Origin: Ornithodoros turicata
Lineage: Eukaryota > Arthropoda > Arachnida > Ixodida > Argasidae
Reading direction: 5' to 3'
Length of the DNA stretch: 64,000 nucleotides
Assembly (NCBI RefSeq): GCF_037126465.1
Contig: NC_088206.1
Coordinates: forward strand, 70,807,687 to 70,871,686
Part shown: piece by piece, positions 21,256-33,420 of the stretch
Layout: each line of letters begins with the position of its first letter
How positions within the stretch are numbered: position 1 is the stretch's first letter
Program-made: the position numbers and the translations under genes
The notes under the pieces: model-generated
The model's input: the letters and a program-made list of their open reading frames with translations, nothing else
Databases searched by the model: none
What the model was told of the DNA's origin: nothing

Positions 21256-21408
21256 CCCAAGCAGCACAATGTACCGAAAGTCGAGTGCAATAGGGGTGGA
21301 CGGTATGTGACTTATCAATGTTCTTTAGTTTCATCAGTTCGTTCAATGTCTTCCACCTAGCCGTTCACCCCTATTGCACTCGACTTTCAGTACATTGTGC
21401 TGCTTGGG
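21256..21408. mobile_element. MITE family M, copy 1 (153 bp)
   Basis: Arms of about 48 bases start CCCAAGCAGCACAATGTAC and end with the complement, with TA on both sides (21254-21255, 21409-21410). Copy 2 at 41452-41604 is the same length. The loop has ATCAATGTTCTTTAG. Confidence 0.8.
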
Positions 21409-21663
21409 TACCTGCTAACTCCAAGAGCCGCACAGTATCAAGATCAAGGAGAACGCGTGTCGTGTTACGTTTTTCCGTCCTTCGTTTTTGGCGGCCGCTG
21501 TGTCTTTCCCAACTGGCTCAATCCTGTTTGGGTGCATACATTAGACACGTTGTTCTTTTCTCCGTATAGGGCATGCAAAAGGTTGTACATACAAACCTGT
21601 GTTCAGTTGGGGGGGGAGGGGGGGGAGATAACAGTCACGCATTCTAGCGGTGCAAGTGCAATG

Positions 21664-22839
21664 CACTCTTTAAAAGAAAAAGGGTGTACTTTAACTCCTT
21701 TCCTTGACACATACAGGGTGTCCCAGAAAACGTGTCATTGAATTATAATAAAAAAACTACACCACCTAGAGTCATGCGGTCAATGGCATTTGTTCTTACT
21801 GGGTTTTTGCCACCTCCTCATGTGAATGTCGTGTAACGTAAGTTTAATTATGTAAATTTTTGCGAGCTTAAGTCGGAAATTTGCCTAGTAAAGGTCACTT
21901 TTTTACCCCACCAATGTGAAGAGCGTGTCTAATTTAGTCAAATTAATGATAATTGACAGGGGCATTCTGGAGCTGTCCCATCGGAAAAAATAGCCGAACA
22001 TCATGCTCTACGGAGGTCGCACAGAATAGCGCACGATGAATTTTTCAGCGCAATCTTTGTCAGTCCGACGAAAGGAGGTTGGAAACCCAGCCCTCCCCGA
22101 CATCGCAGAAAGAGATAAAACAGGCACGGCTTATCACGGCCGACTTTCGCTGGGATAATGCTTTCCCTCTCCCAATTTTAGGAACTGTTACTTTTTCTAC
22201 TATCACTCTGTGGGCTGGCTTCGGAACCTCCTTTCGTCGCACTGAGAGCGATCGCGCTCAAAAAGTCATCGCGCGCTATGGTCCGGTGCTCCGAAAAGCA
22301 TGATATTCGGCTATTTTTTCCGATGGGATAGCTCGTGAATATCACTGTGAATTATCAGGAATTTGAGTGAATTCGGCACGCTCTTCATATTGGTGGGGTA
22401 AAAAAGTGACCTTTACTTGGCAAATTTCCGAGTTCAGTTCGCAAATATTTACATAATTAAACTTTGAGTACATGCCATTCACATTAGCATGTGGCAAAAA
22501 CCTGATAAGAACAAATGCTGTTGACCGCATGATTCTAGGTTGCGTAGTTTTTTTTTTTATTATAATTCAATGACACGTTTTCTGGGACACCCTGTATATA
22601 ACACCCTTTTGGAGAGTACAATTACGCTCAAAAGGGTGTCTCCTCACTCCCTCAAGGGAGTAGCATAACACCTTCTCCCAGCCGGGGAGTAACATTACTC
22701 TCCAGTAGGGAGAAAGGTGTTATGCTACTCCCTTGAGGGAGTGAAGAGACATCCTTTTGAGCGTAATTGTACTCTCCAAAACGGTGTTATATATGTGGCA
22801 AAAAAAAAGGAGTTAAAGTACACCCTTTTGTTAAGAGTG
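21664..22839. mobile_element. MITE family B, copy 2, with R nested inside
   Basis: Ends CACTCTTTAAAAG and GTTAAGAGTG with TG duplicated at 21662-21663 and 22840-22841. Inner blocks are mirrored: AGTACAATTACGCTCAAAAG, CTCCCTCAAGGGAGTAGCAT and GGTGTTATGCTACTCCC. Without R the element is about 293 bases and fully palindromic. It is one of the CACTCT(T)A-ended group with A, E and Q. Confidence 0.78.
21714..22594. mobile_element. Long palindromic MITE R (881 bp) inserted in B
   Basis: CAGGGTGTCCCAGAAAACGT at the left and the complement at the right, TA duplicated. Arms mirror each other for about 400 bases (GGTCACTTTTTTACCCCACC against GGTGGGGTAAAAAAGTGACC; CGACGAAAGGAGGTTGG against AACCTCCTTTCGTCG). 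Removing R plus one TA restores CACATATAACACCC, as in other B copies. No protein is recognised. Confidence 0.8.
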
Positions 22840-22925
22840 TGGAGTGGGCGCCGGTTTCATTTGTTGAGCTTCAATCACCCCATATTTTTTCTCAAATATC
22901 CGATTCAATGCAATCCAATCCAATC

Positions 22926-23262
22926 GCCGCGAAGCAACTGTAACTATGAGCAACGTACACACGTGGGCGGAGTGAGAAAGGACAGCAGGAAGGAGTGCGC
23001 GAGTTACTACGCGTCCTGGGCCGACTTCAACGTGGAGAACTGGCACCGAGAATACCGAACGTGGCATCGTGTCCGGCGTCTGAGACGGCCGCGGTAGAAG
23101 TCACGTGCTTGTGAAGACCAATGGGAATGGAACTTTAAAGAAAACCTGACGCGTCATAGCCAGTCGTAGGATTCGAACCCAGCACCTCCCTGTGCAAGGC
23201 ATGACATTGAAGGAGCGGATAATGTAACGAGCGAGCCAGAGCGGCTTCGAGACCTTTAAGAG
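22926..23262 (-). mobile_element. tRNA-derived SINE, family C, diverged
   Basis: CGCCGCGAAGCAACTGTAAC, GGACAGCAGGAAGGAG, TCCTGGGCCGACTTCAACG and later AGGATTCGAACCCAGCACCT in family order. The stretch 23061-23154 does not match other copies and may be a replaced or inserted piece. The minus-strand head has CTGGCTCGCTCGTTAC. Confidence 0.65.
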
Positions 23263-23928
23263 GAGACACATTAATTAAATCGTTTCCTGTCACTACTTCC
23301 GACAGCGGAGAGCGAGGGAGATGCCGAGGAAAAAGTATAGCGCCACTAATGAGAAGAAGAAGAAGAAGAAGAAGAAGGGACTGTTCCTCGGTCGCCTTTC
23401 CTTTCCGCGTAAAATATAAATTCCCCGTCATACGAGCTGCGAAGTATCAAACGTCTTCTATTGAAGGCCCCCTAATTAAAAGAGCGGCATTTAATTAGCG
23501 AAGAGATTCGGTTTCGATCACCACACACGCGCACACACACATTCGAAGAACTAAAGAGAAAAAAAAAAGACTCGGTTAGAAACAAGTTACGGACATGGTG
23601 TTTCTTATTGCGGGGGGGGGGAGGGGACCGTGTCTTTTTTTATATATCTGTTGTTGTCATCCGAGCTGCGCGTCTTCGCTGCGTCTTTCTCTGCTGTGTG
23701 TGAAAGTGTGTCTTGTACCGCAAAGTAACTGTGGCTTTCCTTTTTTTTTTTTTTTTTTAGTGTCCACAATTGTATCACGTCGTGGTGGAAGGCGGCGGAA
23801 ACAAAGACAGAGAGGAAGAAAGGAAGAGAACGCAGGGAGGGAGAAGGTCGACTTTGAATGGATTGCATACGGTAGCAGCGTGTACAGAAGGAAGTGAAGG
23901 GAAGGGAAGAAGGGAATGAGGGAGAGAT
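23263..23928. other. No gene; simple repeats
   Basis: A (GAA)n tract at 23351-23377, a CA-rich stretch at 23521-23542, a G-run near 23612 and a T-run near 23742. No coding. Confidence 0.5.
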
Positions 23929-24254
23929 GGTGGGTGGGTGAGTGGGTGAGTGAGTGAGTGAGTGAGTGAGTGAGTGAGTGAGTGAGTGAGTGAGTGAGTG
24001 AGTGAGTGAGTGAGTGAGTGAGTGAGTGAGTGAGTGAGTGAGTGAGTGAGTGAGTGAGTGAGTGAGTGAGTGAGTGAGTGAGTGAGTGAGTGAGTGAGTG
24101 AGTGAGTGAGTGAGTGAGTGAGTGAGTGAGTGAGTGAGTGAGTGAGTGAGTGAGTGAGTGAGTGAGTGAGTGAGTGAGTGAGTGAGTGAGTGAGTGAGTG
24201 AGTGAGTGAGTGAGTGAGTGAGTGAGTGAGTGAGTGAGTGAGTGAGTGAGTGAG
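23929..24254. repeat. (GTGA)n microsatellite, about 77 perfect units
   Basis: After a short GGTGGGTGGGTG lead-in, GTGA repeats run without a mismatch from about 23946 to 24254. The lack of any interruption suggests recent expansion or consensus collapse in assembly. Confidence 0.95.
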
Positions 24255-24611
24255 CTGTGAACCCTACTCAGTTGTAGTCTATGCAGAAGGTAAAGGAAGA
24301 GGAAAAGAGATGGACAGGACGAAAATGAGGATTAGACAGAAGCACGTAAAACGTAGAATTGTTATTGATAAAATTATCCGGAGTGGTTCTTATCCCTCCA
24401 TACAACGCAGAGCTTAGAAGGAGTCGATACTATAAATTGTATTTTCCAGCAAATTCGCACTACCCCACAAAAGAGAGAGAGAGAGAAAAAAAAAGAGTTG
24501 GGCAGGCATTCTTACTATAATATGCGACGAATCGCATCCTCCCTATGGTCGACAGCGTAAGGGAAAGAAGTAATTTTCGAAAAAGGAGAAAGAAGGAAGG
24601 AACAACAAAGC
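24255..24611. other. No feature recognised
   Basis: No coding or shared repeat was seen between the microsatellite and S copy 1. Confidence 0.3.
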
Positions 24612-24835
24612 TCATTTCCGTTCTGTCAGCCGCTTCTTCCTTCCCATTTTCTCGTCTCTCCAGCAATATGTCACGCACCGCCCGGTAAGGGCCGAACAAT
24701 TTGCGACTATCCCTGGGACATGTCCTGGGCAACTGTCTCCAAATTGACGAACGCTGTTTTCGTCGCGCGTACATACTGCCGCCGCCATGGCAACCGCGCC
24801 GTTTTCCCCACGTGACATATGTCTCATCTCTCCTG
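24612..24835 (-). repeat. Dispersed repeat family S, copy 1
   Basis: On the minus strand the order TGTCACGTGGGG, CGTCAATTTGGAGACAG, TTGCCCAGGACATG, GGGATAGTCGCAAATTGT and ATATTGCTGGAGAGACGA matches 59265-59480 on the plus strand. Both are open in places, but the frames differ, so a conserved exon is not supported. Family unknown. Confidence 0.55.
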
Positions 24836-26139
24836 GTCATATGCAGATGACGTCCTCTGGGAAGGGGTCGAAAGCGGGTGATTTAGTTGACCGCTTAAAT
24901 CCTCATCCTCAGAGGATGCGGCTCTACGGCATCTTCTATTTTCTCTGCGCCGTGTTCTTGCGTTTTCCACTTTTCCGTCTGTACAAGGTTGCTCGCATAA
25001 ATCTCCAACAGCAAAAAAATGGTGGAACTTGATGGTATTGATGATGGTGTAGGAGATGATGTCAATTTGTGTTTCCAAAAATGCATCAGAAAATCAGTCA
25101 AACAGAAAATTGAGAAAATTTAGTCTAATTTCATCTCGACCGGCCTGTTGCCCTTCTCTAGCCTCACAAGGCGTACAATGAAATGAAAGGTAACCTAGCA
25201 ACCAGACGATTTTTACCGTTGGCTAAGCAACCCTGGGCATTATGTAAGGGTCTATAAAACGAAGAGTGTTTTTTGTTTGTCTCGGTTGTTATGTTTTCCA
25301 CACCTTTCGGTAAAAAGAGCTAGTCCAGATGGGTGAATGACTGTGTCACAATAAAAGTTTATTTTTATTTTCACATTTTAGCTCTAAGCTTTTCATTTTT
25401 TTTATTGTGTAGTCGCTAAGAGCACAGTGAAAGAACACGGAGATACTATTGAAGCCACGCAGTCTACATCGTTTGCTCCCCAAAAATGAGCACCTGACAT
25501 AAAGTTTATGAGAGCGAAATAAAAAAAAACAAAAACTACCATTTCCTATTTTAGACCATCTCGCCTTTTCCCGTTGTTCAAACGCGTCGTCCAGTCTGAG
25601 AATAACCTGCACGATCCCGTTCAATAGCTTTGACCGGACGAACATTTAAAGGTTTGACGTCAAACGATTTCCCATTGAAACCGTTCCAAACATGCGCTCC
25701 AGTAGTCTTCACAATCGATTGAATAACACGGGCCCGATGGGCAGGGAAAATTCGATGCGGTTGCCAGACAGTGCACGCGAAACGCGACGGATATAGGATG
25801 AAACAGCTGGGCTGGAAGCACACCTTGAATGGAGGTCCCGTTCCACTGTACGCAACACTTTTTTTTTCTCTCTCTCTCGACCTTTGGAAGGTGGAGAAAG
25901 ACTTTTGTCAGATCGTCGGATGTTTCCGGTTCCGTCCGAGCTCTTAAATTTAATTATTGCTATTGTTTTCTTATTTTCGTTGTCGCTACTGTAAAGAATA
26001 CGAAGCATATTTATTTATTTATTGATTGATTGATATTTATTTTGGGGTATTTTGTATTTATTTTTGGGCATTTTGAATAAATATTTATTTATTTATTTTG
26101 AGTTGAGTTGACTCGAAAGACATAATATAAGTTAATTAT
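24836..26139. other. No gene recognised
   Basis: Short frames only. A TATA-like TCTATAAAACG at about 25251 has no gene after it that I can identify. 25990-26095 is TTTA-rich simple sequence. Confidence 0.3.
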
Positions 26140-26312
26140 GTCTCACTGTAAGTATATAGTCGTTCATCTTGCTTTTTATGAGTGTGTCTAGCTGTAAATA
26201 TGTATACGTGTTTATCTTGTTTGTTGTTTATCTAGTTCTGGTAACTCCCTCCCTCATGTAATGCCCCATTGGGGTAATTTGATGTATATACATAAATAAT
26301 AATAAATAATAA
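26140..26312 (+). mobile_element. LINE (CR1/L2-type) 3' end
   Basis: CCCTCATGTAATGCCCCATT, GGGGTAATTTGATGTATA, then an AAT-rich tail. Third member of the set at 5440 and 15301. Confidence 0.6.
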
Positions 26313-26344
26313 AGAGAGAAACAATCATTGTGATGAAATTTATT

Positions 26345-26700
26345 TATTGCACGAAGTACAGTCGAGTTCTCCAGCGGGTTCCAGCCCATTGTGGCGTCGT
26401 GGGAAACGAACAGGCTTGACAGAGCAGCAGCTGCAGCTGGCTCTCTCATCTAGGAGACGAACGAGTTGAGGGAAGACCGTCGTTCCATTCTTCGACGTCT
26501 AGTGCCTCCACTGGCTTCTCACCAACGGACAGCTGGTATTCGCCCCCTCGTCTGTGCTTGCAAGAGTTGATCCAAAACCCGCTTTCCGGATGCCTCGACA
26601 TACCTCTCGTCGAGACATTGCATGAACATATGCCTCTCGCCTCTATGTCTATCATATGCCTATCGCCCCTCGCGATGAAACACGCCCTCATTCATCATCA
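26345..26700 (+). pseudogene. LINE RNase H C-terminal fragment
   Basis: The plus-strand frame gives LQRVPAHCGVVGNEQA, the RNase H HCG.VGNE.AD motif. A one-base shift then gives DRAAAAAGS, the usual continuation. Downstream codons include HSSTSSAS and CLQELIQNPLSGC without a recognised domain. The upstream RT is absent. It is a 5'-truncated, frameshifted piece of a LINE different from the one at 3578. Confidence 0.65.
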
Positions 26701-28501
26701 TTAAAAGAAAGTTGTTGGCGTTATTATTGAAAATATCACTGCAAGCACCAATGTTACAGGCACAGCAAAAGAACAACAACGTTACAGGCGATAGAGTAAC
26801 CGTTATAACTTAATAGTCATACGTACGTCTGTAGAAATGGCGCTGCTATTTTAGACATTGTGAGATGCACACGAAAGACAAGGACAAGCATGGGAACAAG
26901 ACCCGCGCAACCCCCAATCCCCCAACCCCCAACAATCCCCATCCTTCGTACTTGTTTATTCGTTTGTTTGAAAAAAAAAAAGAGGAGAAATTGAACTCTC
27001 CTCTTTTGGAAACTTGGAAACTGAGAAAATGAATTGGATAAATTGTCTTTTGTCTTGTCTTTTGTGCGCATTCCATAATGTCTTATGCGTACCAACTAGC
27101 CCAACGTCTTTTGTTATTGCTGATATGTTGTTAGGTTCTCTGTTACGTAGCAGGCCTCAACCCTTATTATCAGACTTCGTTTTTTTTTTTTTTTCATTCT
27201 TCGAATCGAAATCGAAAGTGGGCGAGATCGCGTACTAAAGTTCTTATTAGGTCACCGAAATTTCTAAGAGCTGTTGTAACTGTAGACAACAACAACAAAA
27301 AAAAGAAAAGAAAAAGAAACACGCTGCCACAATTTTCAAATCATTTCTAATCAACGCCACCAATCACCTAGATATAAGTGGATTGGATTGGATTCACTAC
27401 ATTTCTGTCTATTCACTTGTCCTCTGCTTATTTTTTCTGCGTTCCTCCTCATGCGGTAGGAATTAAGCCGTTTAATGTCTTTATCCGTCCCTATCTTACT
27501 TACAAGCAATCAAGAGTGCTGTTTTAGAAGCGTTTCGTTATAACAAGAATGCAAAATAACGTCCCGTGTTTGGCTTGTAAGGAACGGGTGTCTTCAGTAA
27601 GCATATATTTGCATAACTTGTCACTTCCCCCTTTCAATTAATAAATACCCCCTTCCGCAAACAACCAATCACGAACAACGCAACCTTCATTCAGAGTCAC
27701 GTCCTTTATGAACTAGCGCTACATAACGAGCACACGTTACACAGAAACAAACAAAAACATCCTGGCAAAATAAATCCGGAACTTTCATCAATCGTCTGCT
27801 TACACAAACTCCATCGAACGGCCATGATTTTCTTTCTTTCTTTCTTTTTTACAAACGGTTCAACCCAAGCGTGAAACCTTGCACATCCTGTTTAACATTT
27901 TTTTATTGGTAGTTATTCAATCATTGGAAACTTTCGTCAGACGCTTTACAAAATGCGTGCAACATTTATGTCGTCTGCCCTCGCTTCCGGCGGGCTTTTG
28001 TCGTCTGCTCTTCATATCTGTTTCTATCAATCTCTATATATCTTGTCTGGCAACCGTATTTCACTTTTAAACACGAAGCTTCGGTGCGCGCGCGAATCCA
28101 TCCGGCTCGGTCGACCTTTAGGTTAAGCGATACATCTGTTGAGATCGTGGTGCTTCATTCAAGTAAGAATCGATTCTTGCTGGAACAGGCAGAATAGCGT
28201 GCAGCTCTACCGTTAACTCAAATTAACGAGCGATATATCAGTTCAACGAACAAGCCAGAAAGCGTTCTTTCCTTTTTTTTTTTTTTTATATTCTCCATTC
28301 CGATTCGATGTCTATGTTTGCGATCTGTTGCAACACATTTGTTGCACTGTGTTAGTCCCAGCGATAGACAAGCTTGAATAGAATCTTTTGATCGTCTTAT
28401 TACTAATGAACCCCGAACAAAATATAAAATGGCGTCCATCTTCTGAGGCTCGCTTGTAGGTCCATGTGCACTGACACAATGAACCGTATAACTTTCACCC
28501 A
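26701..28501. other. No gene recognised
   Basis: Short frames, homopolymers and AT-rich sequence. Two GTCGTCTGC sites lie at 27970 and 28000, next to TTTATGTCGTCTGCC, which echoes GCAGACGACATAAA at 56986 and 57783. Confidence 0.3.
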
Positions 28502-28749
28502 CACTCTTAAAAATGAACTTCACCGCATAGCACGCTCCTAGCCAACCATCATCTCAAATGATATCGTTATCTGCCCTGATTTGTTGAAAACGGGAGGCGC
28601 ACGCCTTTTTGTGACAATTATGAACAGCACAAGTGTCACAAAAAAGGCGTACGCCTCCCGTTTTCGACAAATCAGGGCAGATAACGATATCATTTGAGAT
28701 GATGGTTGGCTAGGAGCGTGCTATGCGGTGAAGTTCATTTTTAAGAGTG
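28502..28749. mobile_element. Palindromic MITE, family A, copy 2 (248 bp)
   Basis: Perfectly ordered inverted repeat from CACTCTTAAAAATGAACTTC to its complement, with GGCGCACGCC near the centre. CA is on both sides (28500-28501 and 28750-28751), so the target duplication is not restricted to TA. Nearly the whole element folds on itself. Confidence 0.88.
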
Positions 28750-29939
28750 CACCGCGTGAGATTCCTGTAAAGCGTGCTTTGTCCGCATAAAACCTGTGTT
28801 CGTAGGCGCAGCTACCTTTACAGTTTTCGTCCCGCACATTTCTTTACATTTATTGCGCACTTTATATCGTTAATTTTACTTGCTTGTTTTTACTTATTGC
28901 TTTACTTTTACTTTTTATCGCTGCTAGCAACCGGTTGCAATTTATTGGTTGCAATTTCCACGTATATTCAGGTACTCTCTGCAGCCAGGCTGCTGCTGCA
29001 AAACTTTACCACGAGAACGCGATGACAGAGCAAGGTATTGAAGAAAACTGCGTTTCCGCGCATTTCAAAGCTGCGTCGAACTTTACCCAGCATCCCAACT
29101 ACACTCCACAGACTATCGCTGCGCCAGTGGGCCCGGCCACTGTCACTCAACGTTAAATGCAGCGTAGCAGAAAGTGGCAGCACCCAGTAGACCGAAGTTC
29201 CTTTTCAAAATTAGGGACCTCGACTGCATTGAATGAAAAGGGGTCTCCGACACCAGGAGCGTAAACTCACGTCCCGGTTGGCCAGTCTCCTGCCACGGCC
29301 CGCTGGCCAATTAGGAAGCGGAGCTTAACGGATTGTAATGGATGAGGGTACCGAGTTTTCAGTCGCGAAGTTGAATTGTAATTCGAGCGGGCACTCTCGC
29401 GACTACATTTCGGTATCGATCGGCATCGATTTATTTTGTGAGTGCATTTATCGATCGAGCTAAACGCCAGTGAAAGCCAATTAGAAACGAGATAAGCCTA
29501 ATGTACTCCACAGATTCAGTGCGAAAATGTTTCCTCGAGTCCTCACGCGAACAATTTCCTACTTCCACATTTCTGTTTTTGCTTTTCACTGTATCATGTA
29601 TATAATCCGTATTATTTCGGTACATTTACATTTCGACTATTACTCGGCAGTTGGCACGACTAGCGCTTGCAAAAACAGAAGAGAAAAAAAAACAGCTTAG
29701 AGAATTTATCGGGGCAATCGGAAGGCACAAATGTTAATTACTTGGCTCGATATGACCTGCACGCAGTTACTGCCCTTTCGTTTTTCGCCTTTGTTGTCTG
29801 TTCGCTGTGACAACAACAACAACATAGATGAATGGATGATGATGATGTTCGCTGTGAGTGCTTTACTATGCAGGGCGTTCTTTTGTCCTTTACAGAATTT
29901 TTATAATAAAGCTATCAGAGCCCCCTAGAGGCGGTTTCC
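28750..29939. other. No gene recognised
   Basis: The beginning (CCTGTAAAGCGTGCTTTG) resembles 511-530. Elsewhere only short frames. Confidence 0.3.
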
Positions 29940-30540
29940 GTAAGTGGATTATTAGGCCGGGCGGACATCCCGTAACTACTAATTACCTAAAATTCACTAA
30001 TTAACTTAGTAATTAGATGTTTTCGGGGAAATGCGAGATAGCAGAATTGGAGCCAGACATTATCTAAATCCATCCTCTTTTTTAAAATATCCTGAGCCGA
30101 GCACGCATACTTTGAGATATAAATCGCCAAAAACTTTTCTATGCAAATTATGCGAAACGAGAACTACGCACTCAATTCTCGAGCGCAAAAAGAGGGAAAG
30201 GGCATTCGTGTCGGAAGGCCACGTGCTTCGTAGCGATCGAGCTGATTGGAATCAACGCTGATCTGTTGGGAACATTGATCGCTTTCCGGCAGAGATAAGC
30301 CGAAGCGACGTCGTTTGCGCCCAGTGCGCAGTTCTGGATTCGGCTCATTTAATTGCATGCCAAAGGTTTGGCGATTTATATCTCAACGTACGAGCTCGTT
30401 TCAGAATTTTTAAGAAAGAGATTTCATCCAAATAATGATAGCCTCTAATTCTACTGTTTCAAATTTTGGGGGCGAAAACATCTCATTATAAGGTTACTTA
30501 ATAAATTTTAGATAATTAATCGTCCAGTAAATGATAAATC
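29940..30540. mobile_element. Palindromic repeat family G, copy 1
   Basis: Arms run from about TAATTACCTAAAATTC through GATGTTTTCGGGGAAATGCG to mirrored CCCAAAATTTG and AAAACATCTC parts. The centre has CGATCGAGCTGATTGGAAT and TTGCGCCCAGTGCGCAGTTC. It matches G2 at 50130-50990 in reverse complement. Ends are approximate. Confidence 0.65.
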
Positions 30541-30885
30541 CAGTAAACGATCTGTAAATGATAACAAAAAAAGAACCTTTATTTCACCTCAAACGAAGAT
30601 TCATAGAACGCAGACTGCAGTGATTAAGCTATTCATTCAGCTGTCACAGTCACGATTTATTTGTTGTTGCTGATTAGGCCTATTCATGAACGTTAAATCA
30701 ACTACCATTCTGACTCACGGACTGCTATGTCCCGAAACTGTCGCTTTGAACTCGTAAAAGTCGCTTTCTCGCACCTCAGTTGACATTCGGCACGCCCGAT
30801 TAGAGCTTTCGCGACAGACGACATTTAACTCATTCAGAGCGAATGCACGGCGGATTTCGATGTTGAATGCAATTCAGATAATTAC
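30541..30885. other. No feature recognised
   Basis: Sequence between G1 and the satellite with no coding. Confidence 0.3.
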
Positions 30886-33420
30886 GCGAATTCATAATAA
30901 AGTACTCGAATGGAGACTTTTTTTTTTTTGTTCACCTAATTACGTCAGTTCTCTGAAAGTAAAGGCAAGTCGGAACGTTAGAATCTGGAATCAGCCAGTT
31001 TTTATTCGTGTAGTTCGAACGTTAACAGATGGGACTTTTAGAGTAATGAACCGTTAGGCTATTAACTAACCGTTTTTGATGGAGCATGAAACGTGGTGAG
31101 CGAGCTATAAAGAACGCTCTTGGGATTCATATTGAAGTACTCTAGCGGAGACTTTTTTTTTTCAGCTAATTACTCCAGTTTGCTGAAAGTAAAGGCAAGT
31201 CGGAAAGTTAGAATCTGGAATCAGCCACTTTTTATTCGTGTAGTTCGAACGTTAACAGATGGGAATTTTTAGAGTAATGAACCGTTAGGCTATTAACTAA
31301 CCGTTTTTGATGGAGCATGAAACGTGGTGAGCAAGCTATAAAGAACGCTCTTGGGATTCATATTGAAGTACTCTAGCGGAGACTTTTTTTCAGCTAATTA
31401 CTCCAGTTTGCTGAAAGTAAAGGCAAGTCGGAAAGTTAGAATCTGGAATCAGCCAGTTTTTATTCGTGTAGTTCGAACGTTAACAGATGGGACTTTTAGA
31501 GTAATGAACCGTTAGGCTATTAACTAACCGTTTTTGATGGAGCATGAAACGTGGTGAGCAAGCTATAAAGAACGCTCTTGGGATTCATATTGAAGTACTC
31601 CAGCGGAGACTTTTTTTCAGCTAATTACTCCAGTTTGCTGAAAGTAAAGGCAAGTCGGAAAGTTAGAATCTGGAATCAGCCAGTTGTTATTCGTGTAGTT
31701 CGAACGTTAACAGATGGGACTTTTAGAGTAATGAACCGTTAGGCTATTAACTAACCGTTTTTGATGGAGCATGAAACGTGGTGAGCAAGCTATAAAGAAC
31801 GCTCTTGGGATTCATATTGAAGTACTCCAGCGGAGACTTTTTTTCAGCTAATTACTCCAGTTTGCTGAAAGTAAAGGCAAGTCGGAAAGTTAGAATCTGG
31901 AATCAGCCAGTTGTTATTCGTGTAGTTCGAACGTTAACAGATGGGACTTTTAGAGTAATGAACCGTTAGGCTATTAACTAACCGTTTTTGATGGAGCATG
32001 AAACGTGGTGAGCAAGCTATAAAGAACGCTCTTGGGATTCATATTGAAGTACTCCAGCGGAGACTTTTTTTCAGCTAATTACTCCAGTTTGCTGAAAGTA
32101 AAGGCAAGTCGGAAAGTTAGAATCTGGAATCAGCCAGTTGTTATTCGTGTAGTTCGAACGTTAACAGATGGGACTTTTAGAGTAATGAACCGTTAGGCTA
32201 TTAACTAACCGTTTTTGATGGAGCATGAAACGTGGTGAGCAAGCTATAAGGAACGCTCTTGGGATTCATATTGAAGTACTCTAGCGGAGACTTTTTTTTT
32301 TCAGCTAATTACTCCAGTTTGCTGAAAGTAAAGGCAAGTCGGAAAGTTAGAATCTGGAATCAGCCAGTTTTTATTCGTGTAGTTCGAACGTTAACAGATG
32401 GGACTTTTAGAGTAATGAACCGTTAGGCTATTAACTAACCGTTTTTGATGGAGCATGAAACGTGGTGAGCGAGCTATAAAGAACGCTCTTGGGATTCATA
32501 TTGAAGTACTCTAGCGGAGACTTTTTTTTTTCAGCTAATTACTCCAGTTTGCTGAAAGTAAAGGCAAGTCGGAAAGTTAGAATCTGGAATCAGCCACTTT
32601 TTATTCGTGTAGTTCGAACGTTAACAGATGGGAATTTTTAGAGTAATGAACCGTTAGGCTATTAACTAACCGTTTTTGATGGAGCATGAAACGTGGTGAG
32701 CAAGCTATAAAGAACGCTCTTGGGATTCATATTGAAGTACTCTAGCGGAGACTTTTTTTCAGCTAATTACTCCAGTTTGCTGAAAGTAAAGGCAAGTCGG
32801 AAAGTTAGAATCTGGAATCAGCCAGTTTTTATTCGTGTAGTTCGAACGTTAACAGATGGGACTTTTAGAGTAATGAACCGTTAGGCTATTAACTAACCGT
32901 TTTTGATGGAGCATGAAACGTGGTGAGCAAGCTATAAAGAACGCTCTTGGGATTCATATTGAAGTACTCCAGCGGAGACTTTTTTTCAGCTAATTACTCC
33001 AGTTTGCTGAAAGTAAAGGCAAGTCGGAAAGTTAGAATCTGGAATCAGCCAGTTGTTATTCGTGTAGTTCGAACGTTAACAGATGGGACTTTTAGAGTAA
33101 TGAACCGTTAGGCTATTAACTAACCGTTTTTGATGGAGCATGAAACGTGGTGAGCAAGCTATAAAGAACGCTCTTGGGATTCATATTGAAGTACTCCAGC
33201 GGAGACTTTTTTTCAGCTAATTACTCCAGTTTGCTGAAAGTAAAGGCAAGTCGGAAAGTTAGAATCTGGAATCAGCCAGTTGTTATTCGTGTAGTTCGAA
33301 CGTTAACAGATGGGACTTTTAGAGTAATGAACCGTTAGGCTATTAACTAACCGTTTTTGATGGAGCATGAAACGTGGTGAGCAAGCTATAAGGAACGCTC
33401 TTGGGATTCATACTGAAGTA
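30886..33420. repeat. Satellite array, 11 units of 227-231 bp
   Basis: Unit starts (GGG then ATTCATATTGAAGTACTC) fall at 30886, 31125, 31356, 31583, 31810, 32037, 32264, 32494, 32725, 32952 and 33179, with a stub at 33406. Each unit holds a T-run, GGCAAGTCGGAAAGTTAG, GTAGTTCGAACGTTAACAG and CTATTAACTAACCG. Units are nearly identical apart from the T-run length and a few diagnostic bases that recur in order (see findings). The first unit is more diverged. No coding. Confidence 0.97.

Noticed and set aside
25240..25260. TATA box promoter (TCTATAAAACG)
   Set aside because: No identifiable gene or initiator follows; such sequences are common in AT-rich DNA.
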